64,000 nucleotides of DNA from Planctomycetaceae bacterium (GTDB lineage Bacteria; Planctomycetota; Planctomycetia; Planctomycetales; Planctomycetaceae): positions 62,001-126,000 of the forward strand of contig JAWKTX010000015.1 in NCBI GenBank assembly GCA_041398825.1. The letters are read 5' to 3'. Below are positions 38,391 to 46,940 of the stretch, piece by piece. The stretch's first letter is position 1. Every line of letters begins with the position of its first letter. Made by a program: the position numbers and the translations under genes. Under the pieces are notes generated by a model that ran no database searches, had not been told where the DNA came from, and saw only the letters and a list, made by a program, of their open reading frames with translations.

Positions 38391-40419
38391 ACAGTCGGGC
38401 CAGCCAGCATCCGAATCGGCCGGGCCAGCATCCGATTCGGCCGGGCCAGTGTCTTCCGGATCACGCCCGCGGGACGTGGAAGACACCGATGTCCTCTTCC
38501 GGTCAAGCCACACGCGTTTCAATCGTTATCGACAAAAAGTCCGCGAGAGAAAACTTCCGGGAGGAAGTATCCATTCCACCGGACATGCGCGCACAGCGAA
38601 AGAGCGTGTGCGAACGGCAACACAGCTGGTGTTTGAATTCTTTGCACTGCTCAAACCGTGGCGATGGCAGATTGCAGGTATTCTCCTTTCTGTCACCCTG
38701 TCGACTTTGATTGGATTGATTCCGCCCGCTGGCACAAAGTTCATTATTGACTACGGTCTGAATGGAGAGGCCGTTCCTGACTGGCTTTTGCGTCAAATGC
38801 CCGCCTTGTCCCAGCCCAGGCATTTGTTATTGGTCACAGTGATTGCGGTTTCGATTGTGTCGATGCTCAAGATCATCATCCACATCTGGGGGCGATGGTA
38901 CGCGACTCGCATTTCCAAGCGAATCCAGCTGGATGTGCGTCGACACGTTTTTGAGCATGCCGTTCGATTGCCGTTGCATCGCATTCAGGAGCTGCGGTCC
39001 GGAGGTGTTGCATCCATTCTTCGCGAAGACGGCGGAAGTGTCGGTGAACTTGTCTTCGGAATGATGTTTAATCCATGGCGAGCCATCATTCAGCTGCTGG
39101 GAAGCCTTGTGATTCTCGCGTGGGTCGACTGGACGCTTTTGCTGGGCGCCGTGATCCTGCTGCCAACGGTTGTCATCACCCATCGCGCCTGGATCAATAA
39201 TATTCGCCCTCAGTTTCGAGCCATTCGAAAGCAGCGAGAACAAATTGATGCGGGTGCCGCTGAGTCATTTGCCGGCATGCGAATCGTTCGTGCATTCAGT
39301 CGGCAAAAACGCGAAGCCGGGCGATTTACCACTGAGAACAATCTGATGGCCAGACAGGAGCTGTACGCATGGTGGTGGATGCGCGCGGTGGAAATGGTCT
39401 GGGAGGCGCTGATTCCGATTGCCAGCGCGGGACTGTTGTTTTACGGTGGCTGGCGGGTCCTGGACGGGCGAATGACCGTCGGCGATCTGATGATGTTTCT
39501 GGTTTATCTGCTGATGCTTCTGGAGCCACTGGCTGCACTCGCTCAAAGTGCGACACAGTTTCAGAACAGTCTCAGCGGGCTCGATCGAGTTCTTGACATG
39601 CTGGCTGAGCCAAAAGAGATGGAATCAACTGAGCAGTCGATTCGTGCGATCCGCGAACAGGTGAGCGGGGAAATCACGTTCGAAGACGTTTCGTTTGTTT
39701 ATCCGGGCACAGATCACGCGGCTCTGAGCGATGTGAATCTGCAAGTAGCCGCCGGGCAGACTGTTGCGCTCGTTGGCCCCAGTGGAGCCGGAAAAACAAC
39801 GTTCAGCAATCTGGTCGCTCGATTCTATGACCCGACCCAAGGTCGTATTCTACTGGATGGCCGTGATCTTCGGGATTACGACGTCGAATCGTTTCGATCG
39901 CTGTTGGGTGTCGTGGAGCAGGACGTCTTTCTGTTCGATGGGACAATTGGGCAGAATATTTCCTATGCGAGAAAGGATGCGACCGAGCAGCAGATCCGCG
40001 AGGCTGCAGAAGCAGCCAACGCCTGGGAATTCATTGAACGATTACCCGACGGGCTGAGTACGGTGATTGGTGAACGGGGAGTGAAGTTGAGTGGCGGGCA
40101 GCGACAACGTCTTGCGATTGCTCGAGCCATTCTGGCAAATCCGCGTTTACTAATTCTGGACGAGGCGACCAGCAATCTGGATACGGACAGTGAACAGCTG
40201 ATTCAGAACAGTTTAAGTCAGCTGATGACAGGACGTACAAGTTTCGTGATTGCTCATCGTCTAAGCACAATCGCTCGGGCCGATTTGATCGTTGTGATCG
40301 AGAACGGTCACGTCAGCCAGACTGGCACACATGCTGAGCTCATGGAGAAAGGCGGCAAGTATCGATCCATGGTCGAGCAGCAAGTCCAAATGACACTCGG
40401 CAACATGGCGCAGAGTTAG
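38353..40419 (+). CDS. ABC transporter, fused permease and ATPase
   Basis: The 688-residue product is a half-transporter of the MsbA/LmrA type. Residues 1-90 are a hydrophilic extension holding three near-perfect 21-bp repeats (38397-38446, encoding PASESAG/PASDSAG units). Then comes a six-helix permease domain (to about 420), and an ATPase domain with Walker A GPSGAGKT, signature LSGGQRQR, Walker B LLILDEATS and the H-loop AHRLST. It probably homodimerises and exports a lipid or hydrophobic compound. ATG 38353 is chosen; the frame is open 15 codons upstream. It overlaps the ComEA-like gene, so the two are likely cotranscribed. Confidence 0.95.
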   Translation: MNTKKPIQNLPDKQSGQPASESAGPASDSAGPVSSGSRPRDVEDTDVLFRSSHTRFNRYRQKVRERKLPGGSIHSTGHARTAKERVRTATQLVFEFFALLKPWRWQIAGILLSVTLSTLIGLIPPAGTKFIIDYGLNGEAVPDWLLRQMPALSQPRHLLLVTVIAVSIVSMLKIIIHIWGRWYATRISKRIQLDVRRHVFEHAVRLPLHRIQELRSGGVASILREDGGSVGELVFGMMFNPWRAIIQLLGSLVILAWVDWTLLLGAVILLPTVVITHRAWINNIRPQFRAIRKQREQIDAGAAESFAGMRIVRAFSRQKREAGRFTTENNLMARQELYAWWWMRAVEMVWEALIPIASAGLLFYGGWRVLDGRMTVGDLMMFLVYLLMLLEPLAALAQSATQFQNSLSGLDRVLDMLAEPKEMESTEQSIRAIREQVSGEITFEDVSFVYPGTDHAALSDVNLQVAAGQTVALVGPSGAGKTTFSNLVARFYDPTQGRILLDGRDLRDYDVESFRSLLGVVEQDVFLFDGTIGQNISYARKDATEQQIREAAEAANAWEFIERLPDGLSTVIGERGVKLSGGQRQRLAIARAILANPRLLILDEATSNLDTDSEQLIQNSLSQLMTGRTSFVIAHRLSTIARADLIVVIENGHVSQTGTHAELMEKGGKYRSMVEQQVQMTLGNMAQS

Positions 40420-40595
40420 TGCTCTGATCCGTCGAAACCTGAACAAACAATCCAATTGACTCGGTTTACACTTTGTTAAATAGCCGCATATTGACGCACA
40501 CCAGGGTTTCTGGCAGACTGGCAGCGCTCGTTGGCCTGCAAAGCAATCACCGGACGATCTTCGTACCCGATCGAACAGAGGCGGAAGAGACCAAG

Positions 40596-41615
40596 ATGAA
40601 ATCCACCATCCTTGCGATCGTTGTGTGTTCGGCGATCAGCACGAATGCTTTCGGGCAGTCGACTGACAACGAACTTTTTCGCACCTGGACCGATGTCTTC
40701 GGCAATCGCATCAAGGCCGAGTTCGCAGGTGTTCAGGGTGATCAGGTACTGCTGAAGATCAACGGTCAGCCCGCTCGCCCGTTCCCAAAGACTGGTTTTG
40801 TCGCGACGGATCGACGATGGATCAAAGCTCATGAAAAGGACGTGATCCCTCAGGATGAACCGCCCGCAACCGGGCAGCCAGGTATGGGCTCCCCGGGAAG
40901 CGGATTTCCGGGTACCGGTTTTCCCGGCTCTGGATCTTCCGGCTCGAGCGGAATGCCTTCCATGCCGAATGGTCCCGGTATGCCAGGCTTCCCGGGCTCC
41001 AGCGGTGGATCGTCAAGTTCCGGGAATATACCTCCCGGGTTTCCGGGGGCATCAGGTAATAGCGGTCATGATTCGGGAGGTGGTTATTCGTCCGGTGGGT
41101 CTGGTGGCTATTCGTCCGGCGAACACGACGCGGGATCGAGCGGCGGCTACGGAATGGGATCAACCGGGCCCGGCAACATGAATCCGGGTCTTATGAATCC
41201 AGGTAACATGAATCCGGGGTATCAACCTCCCGGATCCTCGTTCTCCGGAGGTGTCGATCCCATGCCCGGCGAGTTCGGCTCTGACGGAGGATTTGGAAGC
41301 CACGATCCTTCGGCAAGCTCAGGGTTTCCATCGGGCAATTCAGGAGGCTTCGCTCCACCGTCGTTTGAGCCTCCTGCTCCCCCACAGATGCCCGACATTC
41401 CTCAATTCGAATGGGTCTTTCAATGCGACAACTGTGGTGCAGAGTTTGATTCCTCCAGCGGTCTCAAACAGGGCGACGCATGTCCGAACTGTTCGGGGTC
41501 GCACACCTCGGGGACGTCAGTCCGTTCGACCGGGCGTATGATCAGGGGAGTCATTGGGCTGTTCGCGCTGATCGCCTCCGGAATTGGCTGGGCCATTCGA
41601 AAAGCAACGACCTGA
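40596..41615 (+). CDS. Secreted SHD1-domain protein with Gly-rich linker, zinc ribbon and C-terminal helix
   Basis: This 339-residue protein has an unusual architecture. A signal peptide (1-20) comes first, then an SHD1-like domain (about 28-80: RTWTDVFGNRIKAEFAGVQGD..LKINGQ). A Gly/Pro/Ser-rich stretch of about 180 residues follows, with GFPG and NMNPG repeats. A zinc ribbon (CDNC at 277-280, CPNC at 296-299) and a C-terminal membrane helix (about 317-334) complete it. The zinc ribbon outside the cytoplasm, between two hydrophobic ends, is odd; the final helix may be the only anchor. AGAGGCGGAAGAG upstream supports ATG 40596. I know no function for this combination; SHD1 in planctomycetes is common but uncharacterised. 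Confidence 0.7.
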   Translation: MKSTILAIVVCSAISTNAFGQSTDNELFRTWTDVFGNRIKAEFAGVQGDQVLLKINGQPARPFPKTGFVATDRRWIKAHEKDVIPQDEPPATGQPGMGSPGSGFPGTGFPGSGSSGSSGMPSMPNGPGMPGFPGSSGGSSSSGNIPPGFPGASGNSGHDSGGGYSSGGSGGYSSGEHDAGSSGGYGMGSTGPGNMNPGLMNPGNMNPGYQPPGSSFSGGVDPMPGEFGSDGGFGSHDPSASSGFPSGNSGGFAPPSFEPPAPPQMPDIPQFEWVFQCDNCGAEFDSSSGLKQGDACPNCSGSHTSGTSVRSTGRMIRGVIGLFALIASGIGWAIRKATT

Positions 41616-41682
41616 CGAGCCTCTGAACAGGTCCGGATTGGTACGCCAGAAGCGAACCTTGTTTCCGGCTGGGTGACGCTGC

Positions 41683-42324
41683 ATGCACGACGAATTCTGG
41701 CAGTTGCTGCAAAATCAGCCCGGGGTTGGTGTCCTGATTATCGATATCGATGGGTCTGTCGTGTTCTGCAATGAGCAGTCGCGGCAGATTTATTACGGTG
41801 GTCAGTTCGATCCCGTCGGTAAAACCATTGAAGAGATAGAAGGCCCTGAGTTTGCTTCGGAGCGGATGCCGTTGATTCGCGAGGTGATCCGGACTGGTGT
41901 TCCCATCCAGATCCGGCATATTCGGGGTGGCCGTAATACCGAGTCCATGATTTGGCCCATGCGTGAAGTCGAAGGGCAGAAACGCCGAATCATCGCGATC
42001 ACTCGTCAGGGAATTGATGACGTCGAGCCGGGAGTCGCTTACCGTGTCATCGAATCCAGGCTGGTTGACCTTGGGCCACTTGATGTACTGACGCGGCGTG
42101 AACTGGAAGTGATGGCACTGATTGGGCATGGTATCCCCTTCAAAACCATTGCCAGCATGCTGGGAGTTACGCTGCGGACGATAGAACGGTACCGGACCGA
42201 CATCGCCCGCAAACTGCACGTTGCAACTCTTGCCGAAATTGCTTGTCTTGTTCAGGCGGCAGGCCTGGAAAGCACCGACGCCTCGCTAACCCGGATTCGT
42301 CGCTGGCAGGGCAACACAGACTGA
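41683..42324 (+). CDS. PAS-LuxR type transcription regulator
   Basis: The 213-residue product has an N-terminal PAS fold (about 10-115: GVGVLIIDIDGSVVFCNEQSRQI, PVGKTIEEI, RRIIAITRQG) and a C-terminal LuxR-type helix-turn-helix (133-195: LTRRELEVMALIGHG, KTIASMLGVTLRTIERY). No receiver domain is present, so it is probably a one-component sensor of a small ligand or redox state. A single Cys (29) sits in the PAS core. It is the first of two adjacent regulators on the same strand, 176 bases apart, with the same domain order but little sequence identity, suggesting duplication followed by divergence. Confidence 0.85.
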   Translation: MHDEFWQLLQNQPGVGVLIIDIDGSVVFCNEQSRQIYYGGQFDPVGKTIEEIEGPEFASERMPLIREVIRTGVPIQIRHIRGGRNTESMIWPMREVEGQKRRIIAITRQGIDDVEPGVAYRVIESRLVDLGPLDVLTRRELEVMALIGHGIPFKTIASMLGVTLRTIERYRTDIARKLHVATLAEIACLVQAAGLESTDASLTRIRRWQGNTD

Positions 42325-42500
42325 CGTTTGATGTTTCCGGGGCACACCCGTCGGAAACCCGTCGTACGCTTTTGTGTCAGGCTGACTACTATTGCGCGCC
42401 AGGCATCAGTAGTCGTTGTCCCCGGCCAGGCGAGCTCCAATGGCCGCTGCTGATCTATCTGTGCAATTCATCAAGATTAAGATTTCAGCGAGGTGATTCG

Positions 42501-43157
42501 ATGTCCGTAATAGAAAGGGAAACGGAAAAGAAGAACCCCATCCGTCGTTGTCAGAAGCGAGATGCAGGTGCCATTGGAATGCAGATCATGCAGCAGTGGC
42601 GTCAAACGGTGATTGTTCTTGATGCACATGGCCGCATTGCACGAATGTGCAGCCCATCTGAAATCGCTGGTCAGTGGATACGTGCGTTGTGTCCGGGAGC
42701 AGCGATTATCTCAATACTGCCAGTCGAAGAACAAACGCGTTTCGCGACGTTCTTCAATTGCTGCCGCAATTCATCGGATCCGCAGGACTGCACAATTGGG
42801 ATTCCTGACGCAACGCTTCCCTGCAATAGACAGTTTCTTCAGTTGAGCCTGGCAAAGGTCAATGACGAAGTTTGGATGTTGGTGCGGGATATCACTGCCG
42901 AACAGAAACTGCACTCCGAAATCTGCCATGCCCGGAATGCTCGGGAACAACTGAAAACACTGACGGAACGCGAGACAAGCGTCGTGCAGATGCTGGTCAA
43001 CGGGGCATCCAATAAGATGATGGCACGCGAACTGAAGATCAGCATCAAGACCATTGAAAAACACCGTGGCAGTGCCATGAAGAAACTACGGGCTCGATGC
43101 ATAACGGACGCTGTCAGAATCTGGCTGACAGCGAACGCACCTGCCATTCAAACATAA
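42501..43157 (+). CDS. LuxR-type regulator with Cys-rich sensor domain
   Basis: The 218-residue product carries a PAS-like N-terminal part (about 30-135: WRQTVIVLDAHGRIARM, FLQLSLAKVNDEVWMLVRDITAEQ) and a LuxR helix-turn-helix (about 153-210: LTERETSVVQMLVNGASNKMMARELKISIKTIEKH). Nine cysteines are present: 17, 50, 64, 87, 88, 97, 108, 142 and 200. Seven lie in the first 110 residues, far above the neighbours' usage. A metal, thiol-redox or Fe-S sensor is an inference. GAGGTGA upstream fixes ATG 42501. The frame extends 86 codons earlier, but that part overlaps the previous gene. Confidence 0.78.
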   Translation: MSVIERETEKKNPIRRCQKRDAGAIGMQIMQQWRQTVIVLDAHGRIARMCSPSEIAGQWIRALCPGAAIISILPVEEQTRFATFFNCCRNSSDPQDCTIGIPDATLPCNRQFLQLSLAKVNDEVWMLVRDITAEQKLHSEICHARNAREQLKTLTERETSVVQMLVNGASNKMMARELKISIKTIEKHRGSAMKKLRARCITDAVRIWLTANAPAIQT

Positions 43158-43209
43158 ACGGGTGAACTGAATTTCTGCAGTCCACCCATTAGCTATCCGT
43201 TGAAGAAAG

Positions 43210-43306
43210 CTATCCGCTGAAAAACCGGGACAGGCACGCTGAACGACTGGAAACCGTCCTGTTTTAAGGTCTCCTGATCGAGCCAGTCCCGTTTTCAACA
43301 GGCCGC
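43210..43306 (+). repeat. MITE-like dispersed repeat, copy 3
   Basis: This copy starts about 50 bases after the Cys-rich regulator and ends just before the sulfatase stop. It shares the conserved core, with a few substitutions and a small deletion near the middle. The sequence just before it (TATCCGTTGAAGAAAGC / TATCCGCTGAAAAACC) suggests a partial duplication of its left end. Confidence 0.85.
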
Positions 43307-43335
43307 CAGCAGTTGTGCCCTGCCCGCGGGACCGC

Positions 43336-44874
43336 TTAAGGATCCGTCAGATTCGGAGACCAAAGTCCATCTCGCAGCGGCGGAGTTTCTCCGGATTCGG
43401 GGAAGGTTGACCGAGTGGCTTCGCGAACTCTTTCAGAAAGCTCTTTCACCGTACCTGCCATTTCGGGGCGACTGGCCAGGTTTGTCAGTTCTCGCGGGTC
43501 CGCATCGTGATCGTACAACTCTCGCCCCTGAGCACCTTCGCCCCATTCCGTGTATCGCCATCGTCTGGTTCGAAGGCTGTACCCAAAGAATGGCGGATTA
43601 GACTTATTGCCGGGCTGTCCCCCGCGCCGAACCTGCGTGATCGCCCATCCGCGGCCGGCTTCGGTTGAGTCCTTCAGCATAGGAACAAGACTCTGCCCCT
43701 GAATATTTTCGGGCGTCGGGACCTGACAGAGTTCTGCCAGTGTCGGAAATACGTCGATATGGGAGACGGGAGCTTCAACAACACCTCCAGGTGTACCCAC
43801 ACCAGGAGCGACAATCAGCATGGGTACTCGTGAGCTTTCTTCAAACAAACTCATCTTCTGCCAAAGACCATGCTCTCCCATGTGATAGCCATGATCACTG
43901 GTAAAGACAATTACCGTATTGTCGGCCAGGCCGTTGCGTTCCAGTGCACCCACGACTCTCCCAACCTGAGCATCCATGAAACTGATACTCGCATAGTAGG
44001 CCTGTACGCACTTGCGTCGCAGATCATCGGTCAGCTTGTCCTGCTCCTTTTTGTAGCTCGCAAGTCCCGCAGGTGGGATATCGGCCTGGTCTTCTTCCAC
44101 ACCGGTAACGACAGGCATTTCGTTCTCCGGGTAGTACCCGAAATACGGAACTTCGGGTGCCACATAGGGTGTGTGGGGTCTGAAGAAACCAACGGCAAGA
44201 AAGAAAGGGCGCGTCTGATCCTTTCCACAACGATCCAGAACCCATTCCGCGTCCTTCGCCATGATGGCGTCTGTATGAAATTCGTCGCTTTTGGGCGACG
44301 CATACCAACTAAGAGTTCCGCCCCACCGACCTTCCGTCAAAGTAAAGATCTTTGGATGTTCCTCAAGTCGGTCCACACCTGCCGGATTAATCTCCATTTC
44401 CCAGCTGCCGGGATCATCGTGCCCATTCGTGCCAACGGACAGCGGTACGTTGTAGTGATACAACTTGCCGATTCGCGTGGCAAAATACCCAGCCAATCGA
44501 AACGCCTGGGGCATGCTTTGCTGGGACGGGATCGTCTGTCGAAAGATCTGAGCATTGTTCAGGATACCCGTCGAGTTGGGATACAGCCCGGTCAGCAGCG
44601 AATTTCGACTGGGACCACATAAAGGATAGGAACAATACGCGCGCTGAAAAAGAACTCCTCGGGCCGCGAGACGGTCAATATTCGGGGTTCTGGCTCGAGG
44701 ATCGCCATAGCATCCCAGGAAGTTGTTGAGGTCATCAGAGATCAAAAACAACACATTGGGGCGATTGAAAGTCCGAGCGTTCTGCGTTTCTGCAGCAGAA
44801 CAGACAGAGATGAACGACAAGGCCATACTCCAGAGCAGAGCAGGCAGGACCAACCTACCGATGTTGGCTTTCAT
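43336..44874 (-). CDS. Secreted sulfatase, iduronate-2-sulfatase-like
   Basis: Sulfatases hydrolyse sulfate esters from sugars or steroids. The 512-residue product has a signal peptide (about 1-28) and the N-terminal metal site ISDDLN. The modified-Cys motif CGPSR is at 86-90, where Cys is converted to formylglycine by a separate enzyme. Further metal and substrate motifs are GKLYHY, FFLAVGFFRPHTPY and TSDHGYHMGEHG. The overall order fits the iduronate-2-sulfatase-like subfamily; marine planctomycetes carry many such enzymes for sulfated algal polysaccharides. GGAGG upstream fixes the start. It is divergent from the alpha/beta hydrolase gene, the 200 bases between holding both promoters. Confidence 0.93.
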   Translation of the reverse strand: MKANIGRLVLPALLWSMALSFISVCSAAETQNARTFNRPNVLFLISDDLNNFLGCYGDPRARTPNIDRLAARGVLFQRAYCSYPLCGPSRNSLLTGLYPNSTGILNNAQIFRQTIPSQQSMPQAFRLAGYFATRIGKLYHYNVPLSVGTNGHDDPGSWEMEINPAGVDRLEEHPKIFTLTEGRWGGTLSWYASPKSDEFHTDAIMAKDAEWVLDRCGKDQTRPFFLAVGFFRPHTPYVAPEVPYFGYYPENEMPVVTGVEEDQADIPPAGLASYKKEQDKLTDDLRRKCVQAYYASISFMDAQVGRVVGALERNGLADNTVIVFTSDHGYHMGEHGLWQKMSLFEESSRVPMLIVAPGVGTPGGVVEAPVSHIDVFPTLAELCQVPTPENIQGQSLVPMLKDSTEAGRGWAITQVRRGGQPGNKSNPPFFGYSLRTRRWRYTEWGEGAQGRELYDHDADPRELTNLASRPEMAGTVKELSERVREATRSTFPESGETPPLRDGLWSPNLTDP

Positions 44875-45074
44875 GAAATTGTGCCTCCGGGATTCTCAAG
44901 GTTCAGCAGGTCTTTGCCCGCCTCTGATAGTTCCAGACGGGATCAACATGCGCAACAATTCGGCATGATCTTTCGAATGGTGTAGCAGCTTCAAATCGTC
45001 CAGGCAATTCGCCGGGGCATTGCACACCCTGATCCTGGAACCCTATTCAACAACAAACATGGCGAGGAATTCAA

Positions 45075-46112
45075 ATGAAACCAGTTGTCTGCTGCCTGGC
45101 TGTCCTGGGAGCGATATTAACCGGAACTGTGAGCAATGCGTTCGAAGAGTCCCCACAGCGCTTTGAATTCACTGCCAGAGCGAGTGAAATTGACACACGC
45201 ACTCAGTCCCATCAGGAAATCAACTTTCTGTTAGAGAAAGATGGCAAGCCGCAGGACCTTCAGCACGCTGTTGTTGATACCAGAGTTCCTTCGCAGGGAA
45301 AACTCGTGATTTGGATGATGGGGCATAGTAAACCTCTGTTCGATCGTGTGTCCGGCTACGGACTGCATGCCATTCGAGTTCATTATGCTAATGGCTGGTT
45401 TGGCCAGTTTGGCCGGGAACCGGCCCCGGCGGATGAATTTTTCCTGGGCAAGATTCGCCTCGAAGCCGCCACGGGAGAAGACTTCAGCGAAGTGGTCAGC
45501 ATTCCCAAACCAGATGGCATGATGGAACGAGCTTTCCAGTTTGTCCGCTGGCTGGATGACAAGAACCCGGAAGGAAAATGGGGGCAGTTCCTTAACGATA
45601 CCGGGGATGGTTTGCGATGGGATCGAGTGATCATGGCAGGAAGCTCGCACGGTTCCACAACATCCGCGCGTTTCGCCAAGCACCAGAAAGTAGACCGAGT
45701 CGTAATGTTCTGCGGACCTCGAGACCAATATGAAAGCTGGCAGGGGCTTCCTTCAGCGACCCCAAAGAATCGATTCTTTGCGTTTACGCATGTTCTGGAT
45801 ACCGGGTGGAGCGGTGATCATTATTGCCGCAGCTGGCAACTCCTGGGACTCAACGAATTTGGCCCGATTGTCAACGTCGACAAGACGTCGCCACCTTTCA
45901 TGAATTCACGCAGCCTGATAACAGATGCGGACGTCAGCGGTGATACTCGCCGCGCACACAGTTCCGTTGTCCCGGGTGGTGCGGCCGTGAAGAATACAGC
46001 CGGCGAATTCGTCCACGAAGCGGTCTGGCACTACCTGTTCAACCATCCTGTGGATCAAACCGGCGATCCGACGGCTGCAGATCCTGATTGCCGGATGAAC
46101 CTCCGAAAATAA
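45075..46112 (+). CDS. Secreted alpha/beta-hydrolase-like protein
   Basis: The 345-residue product has a signal peptide (MKPVVCCLAVLGAILTGTVSNA). The fold is an alpha/beta hydrolase: WMMGHSKPLFD after strand 3, the nucleophile elbow GSSHG with Ser191, and a later His candidate in DADVSGDTRRAHSSVVPG. Motifs of lipases or carboxylesterases beyond this are absent. It ends with a VWHYLFNHPVDQTGDPTAADPDCR tail. The layout resembles a planctomycete family of secreted hydrolases near sulfatases, to which I cannot assign a substrate. GAGGAA upstream supports ATG 45075. It is divergent from the sulfatase gene and may be coregulated with it. Confidence 0.7.
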   Translation: MKPVVCCLAVLGAILTGTVSNAFEESPQRFEFTARASEIDTRTQSHQEINFLLEKDGKPQDLQHAVVDTRVPSQGKLVIWMMGHSKPLFDRVSGYGLHAIRVHYANGWFGQFGREPAPADEFFLGKIRLEAATGEDFSEVVSIPKPDGMMERAFQFVRWLDDKNPEGKWGQFLNDTGDGLRWDRVIMAGSSHGSTTSARFAKHQKVDRVVMFCGPRDQYESWQGLPSATPKNRFFAFTHVLDTGWSGDHYCRSWQLLGLNEFGPIVNVDKTSPPFMNSRSLITDADVSGDTRRAHSSVVPGGAAVKNTAGEFVHEAVWHYLFNHPVDQTGDPTAADPDCRMNLRK

Positions 46113-46232
46113 AGTCTGCACTGGCGAATCGCCAGGCTCCGTCACACTCTTGCCCAAATAGCGAATCCCGACATATCACAGCCACCGATACCTGACAGAA
46201 ATCAGACAGACCTGATGCAGCGCAAAGAAAAA

Positions 46233-46275
46233 CACGGCACACAGTTTTCCTTGACGGGGATTGCTGTGTGCCGTG
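46233..46275 (-). terminator. 12-bp perfect hairpin with T-run on the minus strand
   Basis: CACGGCACACAG (46233-46244) and CTGTGTGCCGTG (46264-46275) pair perfectly around a 19-base loop. On the minus strand the stem is followed by TTTTTCTTT, so it would end minus-strand transcription coming from the pilin-like genes (47609 to 46939). On the plus strand only CTTTCC follows. It lies 120 bases after the hydrolase stop, so it could serve that gene weakly too. Confidence 0.6.
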
Positions 46276-46380
46276 CTTTCCGAAACAGGAGATCACAGGT
46301 GTTTCGGGGGTTTGAGCGGTGTTCAGTTCAGAGTAGGGTTCCGGGGGCACTCTGATCAACTGAACGATGATGTCACGAAC

Positions 46381-46480
46381 AGCCTGTTGAAAAACGGGAC
46401 TGGCTCGAACGGGAGACCTGAAAACACGATGGTTTCCAGTCGTCCTGCGTGCCTGTCCCCGTTTTTTAAGGGACAGCTCA
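46381..46480 (-). repeat. MITE-like dispersed repeat, copy 4 (inverted)
   Basis: This copy has the opposite orientation to the other three. Its reverse complement reads AAAAAACGGGGACAGGCACG, then GACTGGAAACC, AGGTCTCC, CGAGCCAGTCCCG and AACAGGCT, matching copies 1-3 base for base over most of its length. It lies between the plus-strand hydrolase gene and the 3 x 101-bp array. Confidence 0.85.
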
Positions 46481-46638
46481 GGTAACTAACGGACTTTGTT
46501 CGACAGAACTATGTTGTCGATCGCGGAGACATCAGATCCAGGATTTCCATTCAGAAAATCGCAGATCTCATAGCTCTCGATCAAGCTTTCGGAGAGAAGT
46601 CGTCAACGGGGCCCATTCAACGGGCCCCCGTGACGTCA

Positions 46639-46940
46639 CTGAACATCCAGTTCATCTTCTTCCTGCAAGCGACCAACGGAAGCGTCTGTGCTTTTCCGAA
46701 CGGTAGCTCGAATCCGGGTCAAGGCCGAAGCCCTTGTTCTGAACATCCTGTTCATCTTCATTCCTGCAAGCGACCAACGGAAGCGTCAAAGCTTATCCGA
46801 GCGGTAGCTCGAATCCGGTTCAAGGGCGAAGCCCTTGTTCTGAACATCCTGTTCATCTTCATTCCTGCAAGCGACCAACGGAAGCGTCAGTGCTTATCCG
46901 AGCGATAGCTCGAATCCGGGTTAAGGGCGGAGCCCTTGTT
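46639..46940. repeat. Three tandem copies of a 100-101 bp unit
   Basis: Units run 46639-46738, 46739-46839 and 46840-46940, each beginning CTGAACATCC and ending GCCCTTGTT, with high identity and no spacers. Units 2 and 3 each contain two perfect small hairpins (AAGGGC-GAA/GGA-GCCCTT and CGAGC-GGTA/GATA-GCTCG); unit 1 has mismatches in both. The last unit touches the stop codon (46939-46941) of the minus-strand pilin-like gene, so the array is its immediate 3' untranslated region. Confidence 0.9.

Noticed and set aside
46639..46940. Possible CRISPR array or tRNA genes in the tandem repeats
   Set aside because: The units are contiguous at 100-101 bp with no unique spacers. The TCGAATCC string resembles a tRNA T-loop, but no acceptor or anticodon stem can be folded.
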